Of a stretch of 62,262 nucleotides of DNA, positions 7,156 to 16,552 are shown piece after piece; positions within the stretch are counted from its first letter, which is position 1; each line of letters starts with the position of its first letter. The notes below the pieces were generated by a model. The model searched no databases. It was not told where the DNA came from and saw nothing but the letters and a program-made list of their open reading frames with translations. The position numbers and the translations under genes are program-made. This stretch comes from Lachnospiraceae bacterium UBA3632 (GTDB lineage: Bacteria > Bacillota > Clostridia > Lachnospirales > Lachnospiraceae), in the NCBI GenBank assembly GCA_002373975.1, contig DFKZ01000048.1, positions 1 to 62,262 of the forward strand, given 5' to 3'.

Positions 7156-8373
7156 ATGCGCAGAAGGACAGCAATATTTCTTATAGGTTCTATGTTGTTA
7201 ATGATGACGGCGTGTTCACAAAACAGCGCCGGACCGATCAATGATAAAAATACAACGGATGTGATCGAAGAAACGGCTCCGGAGGAAACCGAGGAGGAGA
7301 AAAAGGCAAGAGAAGAGGCTGAAAAGGCTGAAAAAGAGGCCGAGGAAGCTGCCAGGAAAGAGGCCGAGGAAGCCGCAAAGCGTGAGGCCGAAGAGGCTGC
7401 AAGGCTTGCGGAACTTCAGGCTGAATTCGATGATGGAATGGGGTACTGGTTCGCTATCAACGATCATCCTTACGATATGGATAAGGCGTTTGAGTCTTTT
7501 ACGCAGGCAGCTGAAGGCGGATACGCAGATGCCTGGTACTGGCTGGGTGTGCTTACCAAGTATGGAGTCAATGTGGACAGATGGCCCAAAGTTGCAGAAT
7601 ATTATGAAAAAGCATGGGAAGAAGGTTCCGCATGGGGATTGTATGGCCAGGGAACTCTGTATGATATCGGATTGGGTTATGAAAAAGATTACGATAAGGC
7701 CATGGAACTTTATTCTCAGTCAGTCGAAGAAGGCTGCGCTATGGGGTATTATGGCATAGGAGGTTTATATGAAGCCGGTAAAGGCGTTGAAAAAGACGGA
7801 GTTAAGGCAATCGAATACTATGAGAAAGCTGTTGAAAGTGTAGACTGGCTTGCTCGAAATGCAGCAAGAGTCAGCATGGGAGATATATATCTGTATGGTA
7901 TGGACGATGTTGAAAAAGATGTAGAAAAAGCAAGAGAACTGAATCAACAGGCAATAGATGAAGACTTTGGGATGGCTTATAGCGGTATGGGAACATGTTA
8001 TGATCCTTATTCGGTAGATGATGAAAACACGGATTATGAGACAACTTTTTCCTGGTTCCTTGCAGCCGCCGACAAAGGATGGACATATAATTTAGCAATA
8101 TGTTATTTATACGCTTTGGGGACTGAACAGGATGCTGCCCGTGGTATAGAGCTTTTAAAACAGCAGGAGAACGGCGGATGGACTGCCTGTGATTCTCTTG
8201 CAGGTCTTGCCGGAATGTATGCGAATGGCAGAGGGGTTGAGAAAAATGTCGACCTCGCAGTGGAATATGCCTATAAAAGCATAGATGCGGCAACTTATCT
8301 TGAGGAAGATATAATCAGCGAAGATTATGGATATGGATTCGCACTCAGACTTCTTAGGAATTTAGGAAGATGA
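7156..8373 (+). CDS. Lipoprotein with Sel1-like tetratricopeptide repeats
   Basis: A 405-residue exported protein. The signal peptide MRRRTAIFLIGSMLLMMTAC ends at a lipobox cysteine (Cys20). Residues 35-90 form a low-complexity Glu/Ala/Lys helix (repeats of EEAxKEA) that acts as a stalk. From about residue 95 to the end there are eight or so Sel1-like repeats with patterns such as YADAWYWLGVLTKYG, WGLYGQGTLYDIGLG and GYYGIGGLYEAGKGVEKD. Sel1 repeats normally mediate protein-protein contacts. The protein is therefore probably an extracytoplasmic adaptor attached to the outer face of the membrane; the partner is not visible nearby. Confidence 0.88.
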   Translation: MRRRTAIFLIGSMLLMMTACSQNSAGPINDKNTTDVIEETAPEETEEEKKAREEAEKAEKEAEEAARKEAEEAAKREAEEAARLAELQAEFDDGMGYWFAINDHPYDMDKAFESFTQAAEGGYADAWYWLGVLTKYGVNVDRWPKVAEYYEKAWEEGSAWGLYGQGTLYDIGLGYEKDYDKAMELYSQSVEEGCAMGYYGIGGLYEAGKGVEKDGVKAIEYYEKAVESVDWLARNAARVSMGDIYLYGMDDVEKDVEKARELNQQAIDEDFGMAYSGMGTCYDPYSVDDENTDYETTFSWFLAAADKGWTYNLAICYLYALGTEQDAARGIELLKQQENGGWTACDSLAGLAGMYANGRGVEKNVDLAVEYAYKSIDAATYLEEDIISEDYGYGFALRLLRNLGR

Positions 8374-8502
8374 GATAAACAAATTCTTTGATTTTTTGTT
8401 AAACTAAGAGATATTTTGAAAGGTGGAGGAGATCATTTTGCCGGAGTGCTGATTTAGTGGGTGAAAGAATTACAGTTCTATTAGCATAAGATTGAGCTCA
8501 GA

Positions 8503-8511
8503 TGGTATAAT
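8503..8511 (+). promoter_or_regulatory. Extended -10 promoter before the acetyltransferase/giant protein pair
   Basis: TGGTATAAT is a perfect extended -10 element 74 bases before the ATG of the acetyltransferase gene at 8586. No convincing -35 element is visible. It is the only promoter-like sequence seen between 8374 and 13459, so it may serve both downstream genes. Confidence 0.55.
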
Positions 8512-8585
8512 GATTTGCAAGAAATTGGATGTAATGCAAACGAAAGAGCTCACGCATAATATTACCGGATACAGGAGGACGCCCT

Positions 8586-9887
8586 ATGGCTGAGCAAAAA
8601 TACCGAGAGAACGATATGCCTGAATTGGAGGATCTGCTGGGGATAAGCAACAGGCAGAGCAAAGAGGTACGGGAAGAGATCGTTAACACGATAGGACAGG
8701 AAGGCTTTGTGGAGAGCCACCGGGAATCTGTAATGCTGCTTAATGAGGTCGAGACTGCTCTCGATCAGTTCATCATTTCCTACAAAAAAAATCCAGAAGA
8801 CCGTGAACCTGTAGAGAAGGCATTTGCCATCAATATAGGAGTTCTACAGAGCATGGCAAGGAGGTTTCATCCTCTTTCGGATTACGGTAAGAAAATGCTT
8901 TCAAGGGCAGCGGAAAGCAGGAAGGAGTTTGAAGCTCTTGCCGGATCCATGATCACACGGATCACATCAGACAATATCAGTCTTTTCGGAACGGTTTTAT
9001 CCCCAGACATACAGGAAGATATAATTAACGGAAGGCTACACGCTCTCGGTGCACTCCGCACATCAAAGAAGACTGTTTACGGCGTTGGAGCTGTGGTATA
9101 TCATGTCGATTCACTTTTTATAGATACAGGTGAAGTGCTAAGGGTTGACTGGCTTTATGTCAATAAAAGATTCAGAGAAAGAGGCGTTGCCAATCACCTT
9201 ATAGGAGAACTGATCTGGCGGATGTCCGAAGTCGGGATTACTGAAATGTCGGTAGAGATTCCGGCCAATATCACAGACGTGAAGCTTGTGAGTTACATTT
9301 TCAGCTCGTGGCAGTTTTCCATGGATGCACAGATCGGCCCCGACACGGTCATAAGGGTCGGCGACATAGACGTCAGTAAACTGGAGAAGACCGGGAATAA
9401 AAAAGCCGGGAATAAAACAGCCGGCAGTCTTTCTTACTTTGACAATGCTGTGTGCAAAATGCTCGTAAAGAAGGCGCTAAGGGGTTTTGTTTACAGCGGA
9501 TATCTGTGGAATGTGCCGGAGGATTATCTCGATAAGGATCTGTCGTTCTACGTTGGCAGTGGGACGAACACGGATATCATGCTTCTGACACACCGGATGC
9601 CGTCGGGGCTTATCAGGGTAGAGTGCCCCGGAGCCACTCCGGAGGGGGAAAAGTACCTGCAAGACCTCCTAAGCGCCTTTTTGAAAAAGGTAGTAAAAAC
9701 AGAGGCAGACGATGCGCTTGTTTTGATAACCGCGGATGCTGAAGAGATCGGGGAAATAATGAATGCCGTCTGTCCCGGACAGCTGGGGCAGTATTTGATC
9801 GCAGGTACGCTCCGCATGCCACCGGAAGGTCTGAATCTTAACTCGGACGATATTGAAAAGCTCTTGTCTGAAACATCGCGTAATTAA
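8586..9887 (+). CDS. GNAT-fold acetyltransferase-like protein with helical N-terminus
   Basis: A 433-residue protein with an AGGAGG ribosome binding site. Residues 1-145 are helical and charged. The GNAT core is at about residues 180-260: LRVDWLYVNKRFRERGVANH contains the R-x-x-G-x-A acetyl-CoA binding loop, followed by the alpha3-beta5 part with VEIPANITDVKLVSYIFSSW. A short repetitive linker (TGNKKAGNKTAG, near residue 270) leads to a second domain of about 150 residues, possibly a degenerate second GNAT-like fold. The large neighbour at 9956 begins 68 bases downstream and may be its partner or substrate; this is inference from position only. Confidence 0.75.
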   Translation: MAEQKYRENDMPELEDLLGISNRQSKEVREEIVNTIGQEGFVESHRESVMLLNEVETALDQFIISYKKNPEDREPVEKAFAINIGVLQSMARRFHPLSDYGKKMLSRAAESRKEFEALAGSMITRITSDNISLFGTVLSPDIQEDIINGRLHALGALRTSKKTVYGVGAVVYHVDSLFIDTGEVLRVDWLYVNKRFRERGVANHLIGELIWRMSEVGITEMSVEIPANITDVKLVSYIFSSWQFSMDAQIGPDTVIRVGDIDVSKLEKTGNKKAGNKTAGSLSYFDNAVCKMLVKKALRGFVYSGYLWNVPEDYLDKDLSFYVGSGTNTDIMLLTHRMPSGLIRVECPGATPEGEKYLQDLLSAFLKKVVKTEADDALVLITADAEEIGEIMNAVCPGQLGQYLIAGTLRMPPEGLNLNSDDIEKLLSETSRN

Positions 9888-9955
9888 ATGCTTCGGGCTC
9901 AATGAAGGTAACAGGAAATCACTAAACAGGGAAAGGTATAGAGAGCAAAGAACAT

Positions 9956-12900
9956 ATGGAGTATAAAAAAATATCCAAAGATAGTAAGCAGCTGGAACGT
10001 CAGGAAAAAATAAGTGTCAGTTCTCAATCCGTTAACGTTCACAGAGATGACAGTATGCAGCTGGACATTTCACAGGAAATCCTTGCCGAAGACAAGGAAG
10101 AGCTTATAGCGGGCGACTACAAGAATGTGTCCATGAAGGATAATATTGATGAACTCGGAGGCCGTTCACCTGTCGGCCCCGAATACATAGGGATGGATCT
10201 GAGATTCGCCAGAAGGCAGGCTGATGACAGTAAAAAAATGCAGGCTGTCAGGGATGCACTTGCTGATTTTCTCTATAGGAAAGATAATAGGAATGAAACC
10301 AAAGACGATGTCTGGGAAGCTGCGAACCGGTTGGTCAAAGCCTGCGACAAATACAGCTCGGGAAGATTCAGAGCTTTCAAATGGGGAAGGGGAAGAAAAA
10401 GGTTAGATGAAGTGATGGCACTGCGCAACGAGGCCATGAAAGAAATGGAGAAGGTTGAAGGGCGTAGAATAGCTTCAGTCATCCCGGATGAAACGGAATA
10501 TGAGTTTATGTCCGGCGACTACATTAAAGATGCCGGATTGGGGAAAAAGATAATATCCGGTGTCGGAGCTTTTTTCGGGGTGACAGTCGGAAACCTTATA
10601 AAGCTGGCCACATTTCAGCCTTTGTGGAGAAAAAACATTTCATGGAAACCCCAGCACTACTACAGAAATACCATGGAAGCCCTCAACAATACCTTCGGAA
10701 GAGTGGTAACAGAGCCGGAGCTTACCCTGAATGATCAAGGAAAAGTTGTGGAGGTTACCGATGAAAACGGCAAAGCGATCCTGAAGAAGAAAAGAGTATA
10801 CAATAACGCATCATCCGTTAGGAATAAGCGTGACAGAGAGGCTCTGGAAGCAGCGGAGCGAAGGGGGGTTCTGGCAGATATTGAGATGCTGAACAGCCTT
10901 TACGAAGGTGAGGAGGTATTTGACGAAGAGGAATATCTTGACGGCGGATATATGGAGGATATGGATACGATCTCGGATCTGAAGCGGCGAAACGAGGAAA
11001 CGAGAAAGAGGCTCGCAGAGCTGAAAGGAGAAGAGGTCGACAAATTCCGTCAGGAGATGAGAGAAATCTCCATGAATAACATGTTGGCAGATTATGACTT
11101 CGATGATGCCAGACTTGATATGGAGGATGAGGAATATTACGGGATCAAACTGGATGCCGAGCTTGTTAAGTTTGAAAATCTGGATCTGAACACATTGAGC
11201 TTTTTAAATCACGTGGATATGCTCAGAGATTTTGAAGCCAATCGGAAAACCCTTGATGAGATCAGGGCGACACATTATCAGCTCATGCGCGGAGTGCTTC
11301 ATGGCTATAAGATTGATGATGAAAGACTGATAAAGCTCAGGGCAAAATTCGCCTGTGCCTTTGAACTGCAGCAATATATGTTCCGCGCAAACTCTCTCGT
11401 TCAAAGAGGAATGCTGGATCTTACAAAGCCGGATGATGAGATCAGAGAACAGATAACGAAGGAAATCAACAGCGACAGATACCTCAGAAAACCCGCAAGG
11501 GTCGGTGATATCGACGGACTCCTCGAGGAATTCGAAAAAGGTATGCAGAGTGAGTATGATGACAGAAAGAATGTTATAACAGGTGTTTATAATGTCGTGG
11601 AGAATGGCGGGGTAGATGCCCATATGCCCCGACAGATTCTAAAGGATAAAATGGATTCTTATGAGACTAATTGCCTCATATACGATTACGTACAGAAAAG
11701 AAATGATAGATTTACGTCAACTCCGGGAAGTATTAAAATAGCCGTTTATAATGAGCGGCATAATGCAGGACTTAAAGCGACGGAAGCAGACCGACTGCAC
11801 TTCAACTGGCTCTATGGGAAGGAAACAGAGGAGTACATCCGCCTTACAAGGCTTTATCAGGGATTGGATGATGAGGAGATAAAGGGATATAAAGAAAAAG
11901 GATTAACCGATAAACAGATAAAGGCCGTCGCTGCCAGGAACAAGCTTGAATACTACAAGGAAATGATAAGGGATCTTAAGAGCATCAGTTTTTCCGACTT
12001 TGACGCTGAAAACATAGCTGATCTGTTTGAAAACTTTGAGCGGAAGGTGAAGGTGACTTCCCTCTATGCAAATTCTAAGGACATAGCGAGAGAAGTGGAG
12101 AATGCGCTCAATGACATAAGGAATGCCGAGATCGAAGAGATGCAGAAGAAGGATCCGGAGTATAAGCCGAATCCGAAGGAAAGACTTAAGCTGCCGGAAG
12201 AATTCGCCGAATTTGGATACGGCTCTTTCGCTGATTTTAAGAAGGATATGTATGTGACACAGGATTTCGGAAATAACATTCAGAGCAAACTCGACACCTT
12301 GGCAAAGGCGCGCTCGCAGAAATATCTGGCATACTATTCCCCTAAGGAGCTCTTTGAGTTGGACGGGGAGAAGCAGGATAAGCTCTTTGCCGCCAGGGAT
12401 AGCTATAGGGATGTCCTGGCTGAGAAGGGAATAGAGGATGAAAATGACGAAATATACTCTTGGTTTGAGCTTTTTTGCAATGATGCAGAGTGTTATGATA
12501 TGGCCATAAGGACCAGACCTCTGACCCAAGAGGAAAAGGATAATGGTGTAAAGCAGCAGACCATGACAAGAGATGTTGATATCATGGAAGTGCTTGAGGA
12601 AGAAAAAGCTTATTATGACAGAATGGCATGTTCGGAAGGCAGAGATGTTTACAAATCAGAGGATCGAAAAGCCGAATCCGAAAAAGGCAAGGCCTTCTAT
12701 GAAAGAATAGAAGGGTTATGTCACACAAGGGATGCTCTGGTCGCCGGAAATAAGAATTCAGCGAACTCAGGCAACCGCAGAAAATTCAGGATATACGCGT
12801 CGTCAATGGCTTATTTCATGGGGGATACCGAGGAAAAGACAGAGCAGAGAATAGACGCACTTTCGGTTTCGGTCAAGGATGCTACAACCGAGCAAAAACA

Positions 12901-13459
12901 GGCCATGGCAAAGGAATTGGAGAGTGCATTTAAGCTTATAATGGATTTTGATCTTAAAGAGTTAAATATTGATAAGATCACCGACCTGATAGAAGAGTCG
13001 AATGAAAAAGCCGCAATGATGACCAATTTTTGCTGGGACTTTAATGATCAGTTTTCAGATTACGAGAAACTTATGGATGATCCGCAAAGCGGGACTCTTC
13101 TGACCTGGGATGAGTACAGGGAGGTAAGGGCAAAAAAAGATTTTCTGCTTGTATTAAATAAGATTTATGCCGGAGTAGCCCAACTCGTTATTTCCAATCC
13201 GGGACATGTGGAATATGACGGGATAAAGCTTCTCTCTCTCTCGGAAAAAGAGCTGGATGAGAAGATGAATAAGACCACAAACCCGGTCAAACAGTTATTT
13301 ATTCAAAATGTCATGGATGTCGCAGTAACATTAAGAGGGGAAGGTATATATCCGGGCGCGGATATGGAGCAGGTATACGAGCGCAGGCGTGTAGGGGGTT
13401 ACGATGCTCCGGCAGACAATAAGACTGACAGTATAAGAAAAAAGCTTAAAGAAAGATAA
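9956..13459 (+). CDS. 1167-residue protein of unknown function
   Basis: A very large, hydrophilic, mostly helical protein with many Glu, Asp, Lys and Arg residues and few cysteines. No signal peptide is present. A weakly hydrophobic stretch lies at about residues 194-225 (LGKKIISGVGAFFGVTVGNL), followed by a Trp-containing segment; the rest looks like long helices and coiled coils with acidic patches such as EEVFDEEEYLDGGYMEDMD. No ATPase, nuclease, protease or repeat motif was recognised. The ATG has only a weak ribosome binding site. It follows the GNAT gene on the same strand without a visible terminator, so the two are probably an operon. I cannot name a family. Confidence 0.75.
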   Translation: MEYKKISKDSKQLERQEKISVSSQSVNVHRDDSMQLDISQEILAEDKEELIAGDYKNVSMKDNIDELGGRSPVGPEYIGMDLRFARRQADDSKKMQAVRDALADFLYRKDNRNETKDDVWEAANRLVKACDKYSSGRFRAFKWGRGRKRLDEVMALRNEAMKEMEKVEGRRIASVIPDETEYEFMSGDYIKDAGLGKKIISGVGAFFGVTVGNLIKLATFQPLWRKNISWKPQHYYRNTMEALNNTFGRVVTEPELTLNDQGKVVEVTDENGKAILKKKRVYNNASSVRNKRDREALEAAERRGVLADIEMLNSLYEGEEVFDEEEYLDGGYMEDMDTISDLKRRNEETRKRLAELKGEEVDKFRQEMREISMNNMLADYDFDDARLDMEDEEYYGIKLDAELVKFENLDLNTLSFLNHVDMLRDFEANRKTLDEIRATHYQLMRGVLHGYKIDDERLIKLRAKFACAFELQQYMFRANSLVQRGMLDLTKPDDEIREQITKEINSDRYLRKPARVGDIDGLLEEFEKGMQSEYDDRKNVITGVYNVVENGGVDAHMPRQILKDKMDSYETNCLIYDYVQKRNDRFTSTPGSIKIAVYNERHNAGLKATEADRLHFNWLYGKETEEYIRLTRLYQGLDDEEIKGYKEKGLTDKQIKAVAARNKLEYYKEMIRDLKSISFSDFDAENIADLFENFERKVKVTSLYANSKDIAREVENALNDIRNAEIEEMQKKDPEYKPNPKERLKLPEEFAEFGYGSFADFKKDMYVTQDFGNNIQSKLDTLAKARSQKYLAYYSPKELFELDGEKQDKLFAARDSYRDVLAEKGIEDENDEIYSWFELFCNDAECYDMAIRTRPLTQEEKDNGVKQQTMTRDVDIMEVLEEEKAYYDRMACSEGRDVYKSEDRKAESEKGKAFYERIEGLCHTRDALVAGNKNSANSGNRRKFRIYASSMAYFMGDTEEKTEQRIDALSVSVKDATTEQKQAMAKELESAFKLIMDFDLKELNIDKITDLIEESNEKAAMMTNFCWDFNDQFSDYEKLMDDPQSGTLLTWDEYREVRAKKDFLLVLNKIYAGVAQLVISNPGHVEYDGIKLLSLSEKELDEKMNKTTNPVKQLFIQNVMDVAVTLRGEGIYPGADMEQVYERRRVGGYDAPADNKTDSIRKKLKER

Positions 13460-13514
13460 ATAACACCGGACGAAAGGATGGCCGGGACCGCATTAAGTAC
13501 CGCGAAGGCTTCGG

Positions 13515-14315
13515 CTATGTATCAAGCCCTGCTTTATGTGCCTGAGTGTGCTGCAGTTTTCTGGGTATGTCGTATAGTTTTCCGTCTTTTCTAAGCTTTG
13601 CTCCGGTCTGATGATAGTTGAAACTTATCCTGTTTTCGATGCACTGTGCATGGACTGCCTCTACCCAGGAATAATCGCAGATCCTGGCTCCTGGCCCGGA
13701 TTCTCCGCCAACGGATACGTGCTTGATGACAGGGATTCCGTCAGAAGAGCGGTATCCATCGATATAAGGCTGCAGATCCACGGCGGTCAGCATCGGTTCG
13801 ATCATTACGGAGTGGTGGAAGAGAGGAAGTGATAAATATATCGGGAGTCTTTTATCAGCCATTTCCTGATCCTCACAGGTAACAGCTATTGTGACATGCT
13901 CCCAGCCTTTACCCCAGCTTTTTGGCAGATGGTCTGCAATCCGTTCCGGTCTCTTGGTGATCATGAAGAAGGAACAGTCGGAACGTTCGTGTATCATATC
14001 CCATGCTTCCTCTCTCCATTCATCTGCATCAGGATGAAAGAAATCGGATGAAAAGCATGTCCAGATGTGTGAACCATAGGGAACCTTATATCTGCCTTTG
14101 TATTTGCCGGATCTCAGGATCTTAACCGGAAGGTCAAAATGCTCAGTCTTCTGTACGATGGAAGGATCCTTTCCGATGGATTCATCCCTTCGATACATGT
14201 AACAGTGAAGGCATCCGGTGCTGGCCTTCGTGCACCCGTGCCACAGATTCCAGCCTATCGATTCAGGTGGCCTTGGATCGGTATTTTCTTCCGGGAATAA
14301 AGACATCTGTTTCAT
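13515..14315 (-). CDS. DUF5131 family protein (phage Gp37/Gp68-like, radical-SAM-like cysteines)
   Basis: A 266-residue protein. The N-terminal segment SIGWNLWHGCTKASTGCLHC matches the start of the DUF5131 (Gp37/Gp68) family, where the three cysteines resemble those of radical SAM enzymes. Later segments PYGSHIWTCFSSDFFHPDAD, SDCSFFMITKRPERIADHLP and HVSVGGESGPGARICDYSWV are family hallmarks. The substrate is not known. The family occurs in phages and chromosomes; no other phage gene is near, so this is a chromosomal copy. It is read towards the giant protein gene, with 55 bases between stops. Confidence 0.85.
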   Translation of the reverse strand: MKQMSLFPEENTDPRPPESIGWNLWHGCTKASTGCLHCYMYRRDESIGKDPSIVQKTEHFDLPVKILRSGKYKGRYKVPYGSHIWTCFSSDFFHPDADEWREEAWDMIHERSDCSFFMITKRPERIADHLPKSWGKGWEHVTIAVTCEDQEMADKRLPIYLSLPLFHHSVMIEPMLTAVDLQPYIDGYRSSDGIPVIKHVSVGGESGPGARICDYSWVEAVHAQCIENRISFNYHQTGAKLRKDGKLYDIPRKLQHTQAHKAGLDT

Positions 14316-14484
14316 GGCGTATTCCTTTTTATTGCTTTGAAGTTTCTTACAGTAGGCGTTTTCTTGCCGTATTTGGTTGGGAACGCTTTTTTAGTATAAA
14401 GGCTATTATCAAAAATCACAAGGTAACTGACAATAAACTTACGCCATCGTGTCAGAAAAACCAATGTCTATATACCTTAGACTG

Positions 14485-14493
14485 TGGTACAAT
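14485..14493 (+). promoter_or_regulatory. Extended -10 promoter of the YhcH-type gene
   Basis: TGGTACAAT forms an extended -10; TGTCTA at 14465-14470 is a poor -35 at 17 bases spacing. It lies 90 bases before the ATG at 14583. The 267 bases between the divergent DUF5131 and YhcH-type starts hold no other feature I can support. Confidence 0.45.
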
Positions 14494-14582
14494 GATAAAA
14501 ATCGACCATGAGATCATAAGTGATATAGATTCGGATACATATCATGCTCGAAGGAAATGGAGAATTATCGGAGGAAACAGAA

Positions 14583-15038
14583 ATGGCTGAAATAAAGAGA
14601 AATGATATTGAGAAGGTAAAGGAGCTGTCGCCGGAAGTATATGAGTTTCTGACGGATAGGGAAAAGTGTAATGATTCTACACCGAACGGAAGGATCGATA
14701 TAACGGACAGATGTTATGCGATGGTTTCAAGTTATGAAACTGCTCCCAGGGATGATAAAGCTTTTGAAAGTCATAGGAAATACATCGATGTTCAGATGCT
14801 CATTTCCGGGAAAGAGATCATTGAGATCGCGCCTATAGATACGCTCTCTGTTACTGAGGATTATTCTGATGAAAAGGACTGCATGTTTTATTCAAACGAA
14901 ACACGTGGCGATGATCTGATCCTTGAACCGATGAACCCTGTGATCCTCATGCCGGAGGTCGGACACATGCCGGGCGTTTCATGCGGACACTCTGAAAAGG
15001 TTAAGAAGATAGTTGTTAAAATTCCTGTGGGGGAATAG
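14583..15038 (+). CDS. YhcH/YjgK/YiaL family protein (DUF386, cupin-like)
   Basis: A 151-residue protein of the YhcH/YjgK/YiaL (beta-galactosidase beta subunit-like) family, a cupin-fold sugar-handling family. Hallmarks are FESHRKYIDVQMLISGKEII, the EIAPIDTL segment and the C-terminal PGVSCGHSEKVKKIVVKI with the conserved histidine. The start at 14583 has a GAGGAAAC sequence upstream; an earlier in-frame ATG at 14544 adds 13 residues that are not typical. Members are thought to act on or bind sugar acids or sialic acid intermediates, but the substrate here is unknown. Confidence 0.85.
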   Translation: MAEIKRNDIEKVKELSPEVYEFLTDREKCNDSTPNGRIDITDRCYAMVSSYETAPRDDKAFESHRKYIDVQMLISGKEIIEIAPIDTLSVTEDYSDEKDCMFYSNETRGDDLILEPMNPVILMPEVGHMPGVSCGHSEKVKKIVVKIPVGE

Positions 15039-15103
15039 TAATGGATTCAATTATTAAAAGTAATCATTAGTATTCGCAATGTGAGATAATTCAGGAGGTA
15101 CCA

Positions 15104-15328
15104 ATGGATATTTCAGATGATCTTATTGCAAATGTATTAAAGCATTTAGACAGTGAAACCTCCGGGGGATCAATGCGGATGAGTGTGAATTTCGATGAAA
15201 GCCAGAAAGAGGAGAGCGTCGTTTCGCATAAGTGCTGCCATGCCTACGGAAATCCCGCTACAGATACAATTGCAAAGCTGGATATGTATTCGGATCTGTA
15301 TCTTAAGGATATGGAGGAATATAAATAA
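15104..15328 (+). CDS. Small conserved protein (SHKCCHAYGNPATDT motif)
   Basis: A 74-residue protein with an AGGAGG ribosome binding site 6 bases before ATG. It has a helical, acidic N-terminus (MDISDDLIANVLKHLD), a short strand region and a striking segment SHKCCHAYGNPATDTIAKLD with paired cysteines and histidines that could bind metal. I recall this motif in small unannotated proteins of Lachnospiraceae. Function unknown. It resembles the small protein at 5058 in length and N-terminal architecture. Confidence 0.65.
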   Translation: MDISDDLIANVLKHLDSETSGGSMRMSVNFDESQKEESVVSHKCCHAYGNPATDTIAKLDMYSDLYLKDMEEYK

Positions 15329-15394
15329 GGAAGCAAGCTGAAATATGAGATGATGCAGTATGAGATTGTATTGTAGGCTTTCAGGGATAGTCAT

Positions 15395-16036
15395 ATGTGT
15401 TGCAGATATTATGTTGAAAGTTCAGAGAGAACGCGGGAACTGGTAGCGCAGATGCCACCGTCGCTGCGGAGCCGCTGGGAGCGGACCGATGCTGTGAAGA
15501 AATCCGGTGAGATTAAGCCGACAGATGTTGCTCCGGTGATCGCGCCGAATAGCAGGGGTGAAAGAGCGGTCTATCCGATGAAGTGGGGTTATGCGCTTTC
15601 GAGCCTTGTGATAAATGCCAGGGTGGAGAGCGCAGCAAGTAAACCGAGCTTTGCGGACGGCTGGAAATCCCATCGCTGTATCATCCCGGCGACGTACTAT
15701 TACGAGTGGGAGCACCTTAAGGATATGCGGACCGGTAAGGAAAAAACCGGCGATAAGTATATCCTGCAGACGAAGGGCAAGGAAACAACGTATCTTTGCG
15801 GTCTGTACCGGATAATCGGCGAGCTTCCGTATTTTGTCATCCTTACAAGGCAGCCCGGTGAGAGCATCCGATTCATACACGACAGGATGCCTCTTATCCT
15901 TCCGGAGGAGTATATCGATGACTGGATAAAGCCGGATTCTGTGCCGGAGGATATAATCGGAAATGCGATAACGGATCCTTTTTTTGAGAAGTATAAAGAG
16001 GGAATCGAGCCGGCAGAACAGCTGAGTTTTCTGTAG
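15395..16036 (+). CDS. HMCES/YedK family DNA-protein crosslink protein (SOS response-associated peptidase fold)
   Basis: A 213-residue protein of the SRAP family, which forms a covalent thiazolidine link to abasic sites in single-stranded DNA and so shields them. The N-terminus MCCRYY places the catalytic Cys2 correctly after Met removal. The other conserved active-site residues are Asn74 (INARVES), Glu103 (YYYEW) and His161 (IHDRMPLIL), all at family-typical positions. The start is fixed by the need for Cys2. No LexA box was seen in front of it. It directly follows a small conserved gene and precedes yqeY. Confidence 0.93.
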   Translation: MCCRYYVESSERTRELVAQMPPSLRSRWERTDAVKKSGEIKPTDVAPVIAPNSRGERAVYPMKWGYALSSLVINARVESAASKPSFADGWKSHRCIIPATYYYEWEHLKDMRTGKEKTGDKYILQTKGKETTYLCGLYRIIGELPYFVILTRQPGESIRFIHDRMPLILPEEYIDDWIKPDSVPEDIIGNAITDPFFEKYKEGIEPAEQLSFL

Positions 16037-16070
16037 GAAGTTATCCGTAATATGAGCGTAATCGGTCTAT

Positions 16071-16083
16071 ACACTACTAGTGT
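16071..16083. promoter_or_regulatory. Palindrome before the YqeY gene
   Basis: ACACTACTAGTGT is a perfect 6-bp inverted repeat around a central base. It overlaps a possible -10 (TATACA, 16068-16073) and lies 20 bases before the ATG of yqeY. It could be an operator; no -35 is clear. Confidence 0.35.
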
Positions 16084-16102
16084 TATTAAGGAGGATTAAA
16101 AG

Positions 16103-16540
16103 ATGCAGTTTACAACATTACAGAAAGACATGATGCAGGCGATGAAGGACCATGATAAAGCGAGAAAAGACGCGATTTCCACGCTTGTATCCGCCACAAA
16201 GAAGCTTGCAATCGATGCAGGATGCCGCGATGATATCCCTGACGATATGACCGACCAGGCTATCCTTAAGGAGATAAAGAGCGTCAAGGAGCAGATAGAG
16301 ACATGCCCGGACTCAAGAGCTGACCTTAAGGTAGAATATGAAGCAAGACTCAAGGTATTTGAGGAATATGCTCCCAAGATGCTCTCCGCAGAGGAGGTCG
16401 AAGCGATCCTTAAGGATAAGTTTGCCGATGTCATAGCCACCGGAAACAAGGGCCAGATCATGAAAGCCGTAATGGGAGAGCTAAAGGGTAAGGCAGACGG
16501 TAAGGTAATAAATGAAGTCGTAGCAAAGATGATGGGGTGA
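16103..16540 (+). CDS. yqeY: GatB/YqeY domain protein
   Basis: A 145-residue protein of the YqeY family, which shares its helical domain with the tail of the amidotransferase subunit GatB and probably binds tRNA. Typical features are the N-terminal helices (LQKDMMQAMKDHDKARKDAI), the variable EYEARLKVFEEYAPKMLSAE segment, and the C-terminal GQIMKAVMGELKGKADGKVI with the conserved GKADG. A strong AAGGAGG precedes the ATG. The family has no firm biochemical role. Confidence 0.9.
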   Translation: MQFTTLQKDMMQAMKDHDKARKDAISTLVSATKKLAIDAGCRDDIPDDMTDQAILKEIKSVKEQIETCPDSRADLKVEYEARLKVFEEYAPKMLSAEEVEAILKDKFADVIATGNKGQIMKAVMGELKGKADGKVINEVVAKMMG

Positions 16541-16552
16541 TATGTAAGGCAT

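Noticed and set aside
13515..14315. Prophage remnant because of the Gp37/Gp68-like gene
   Set aside because: No other phage gene, integrase or attachment site is nearby, and the family also occurs as a chromosomal gene.
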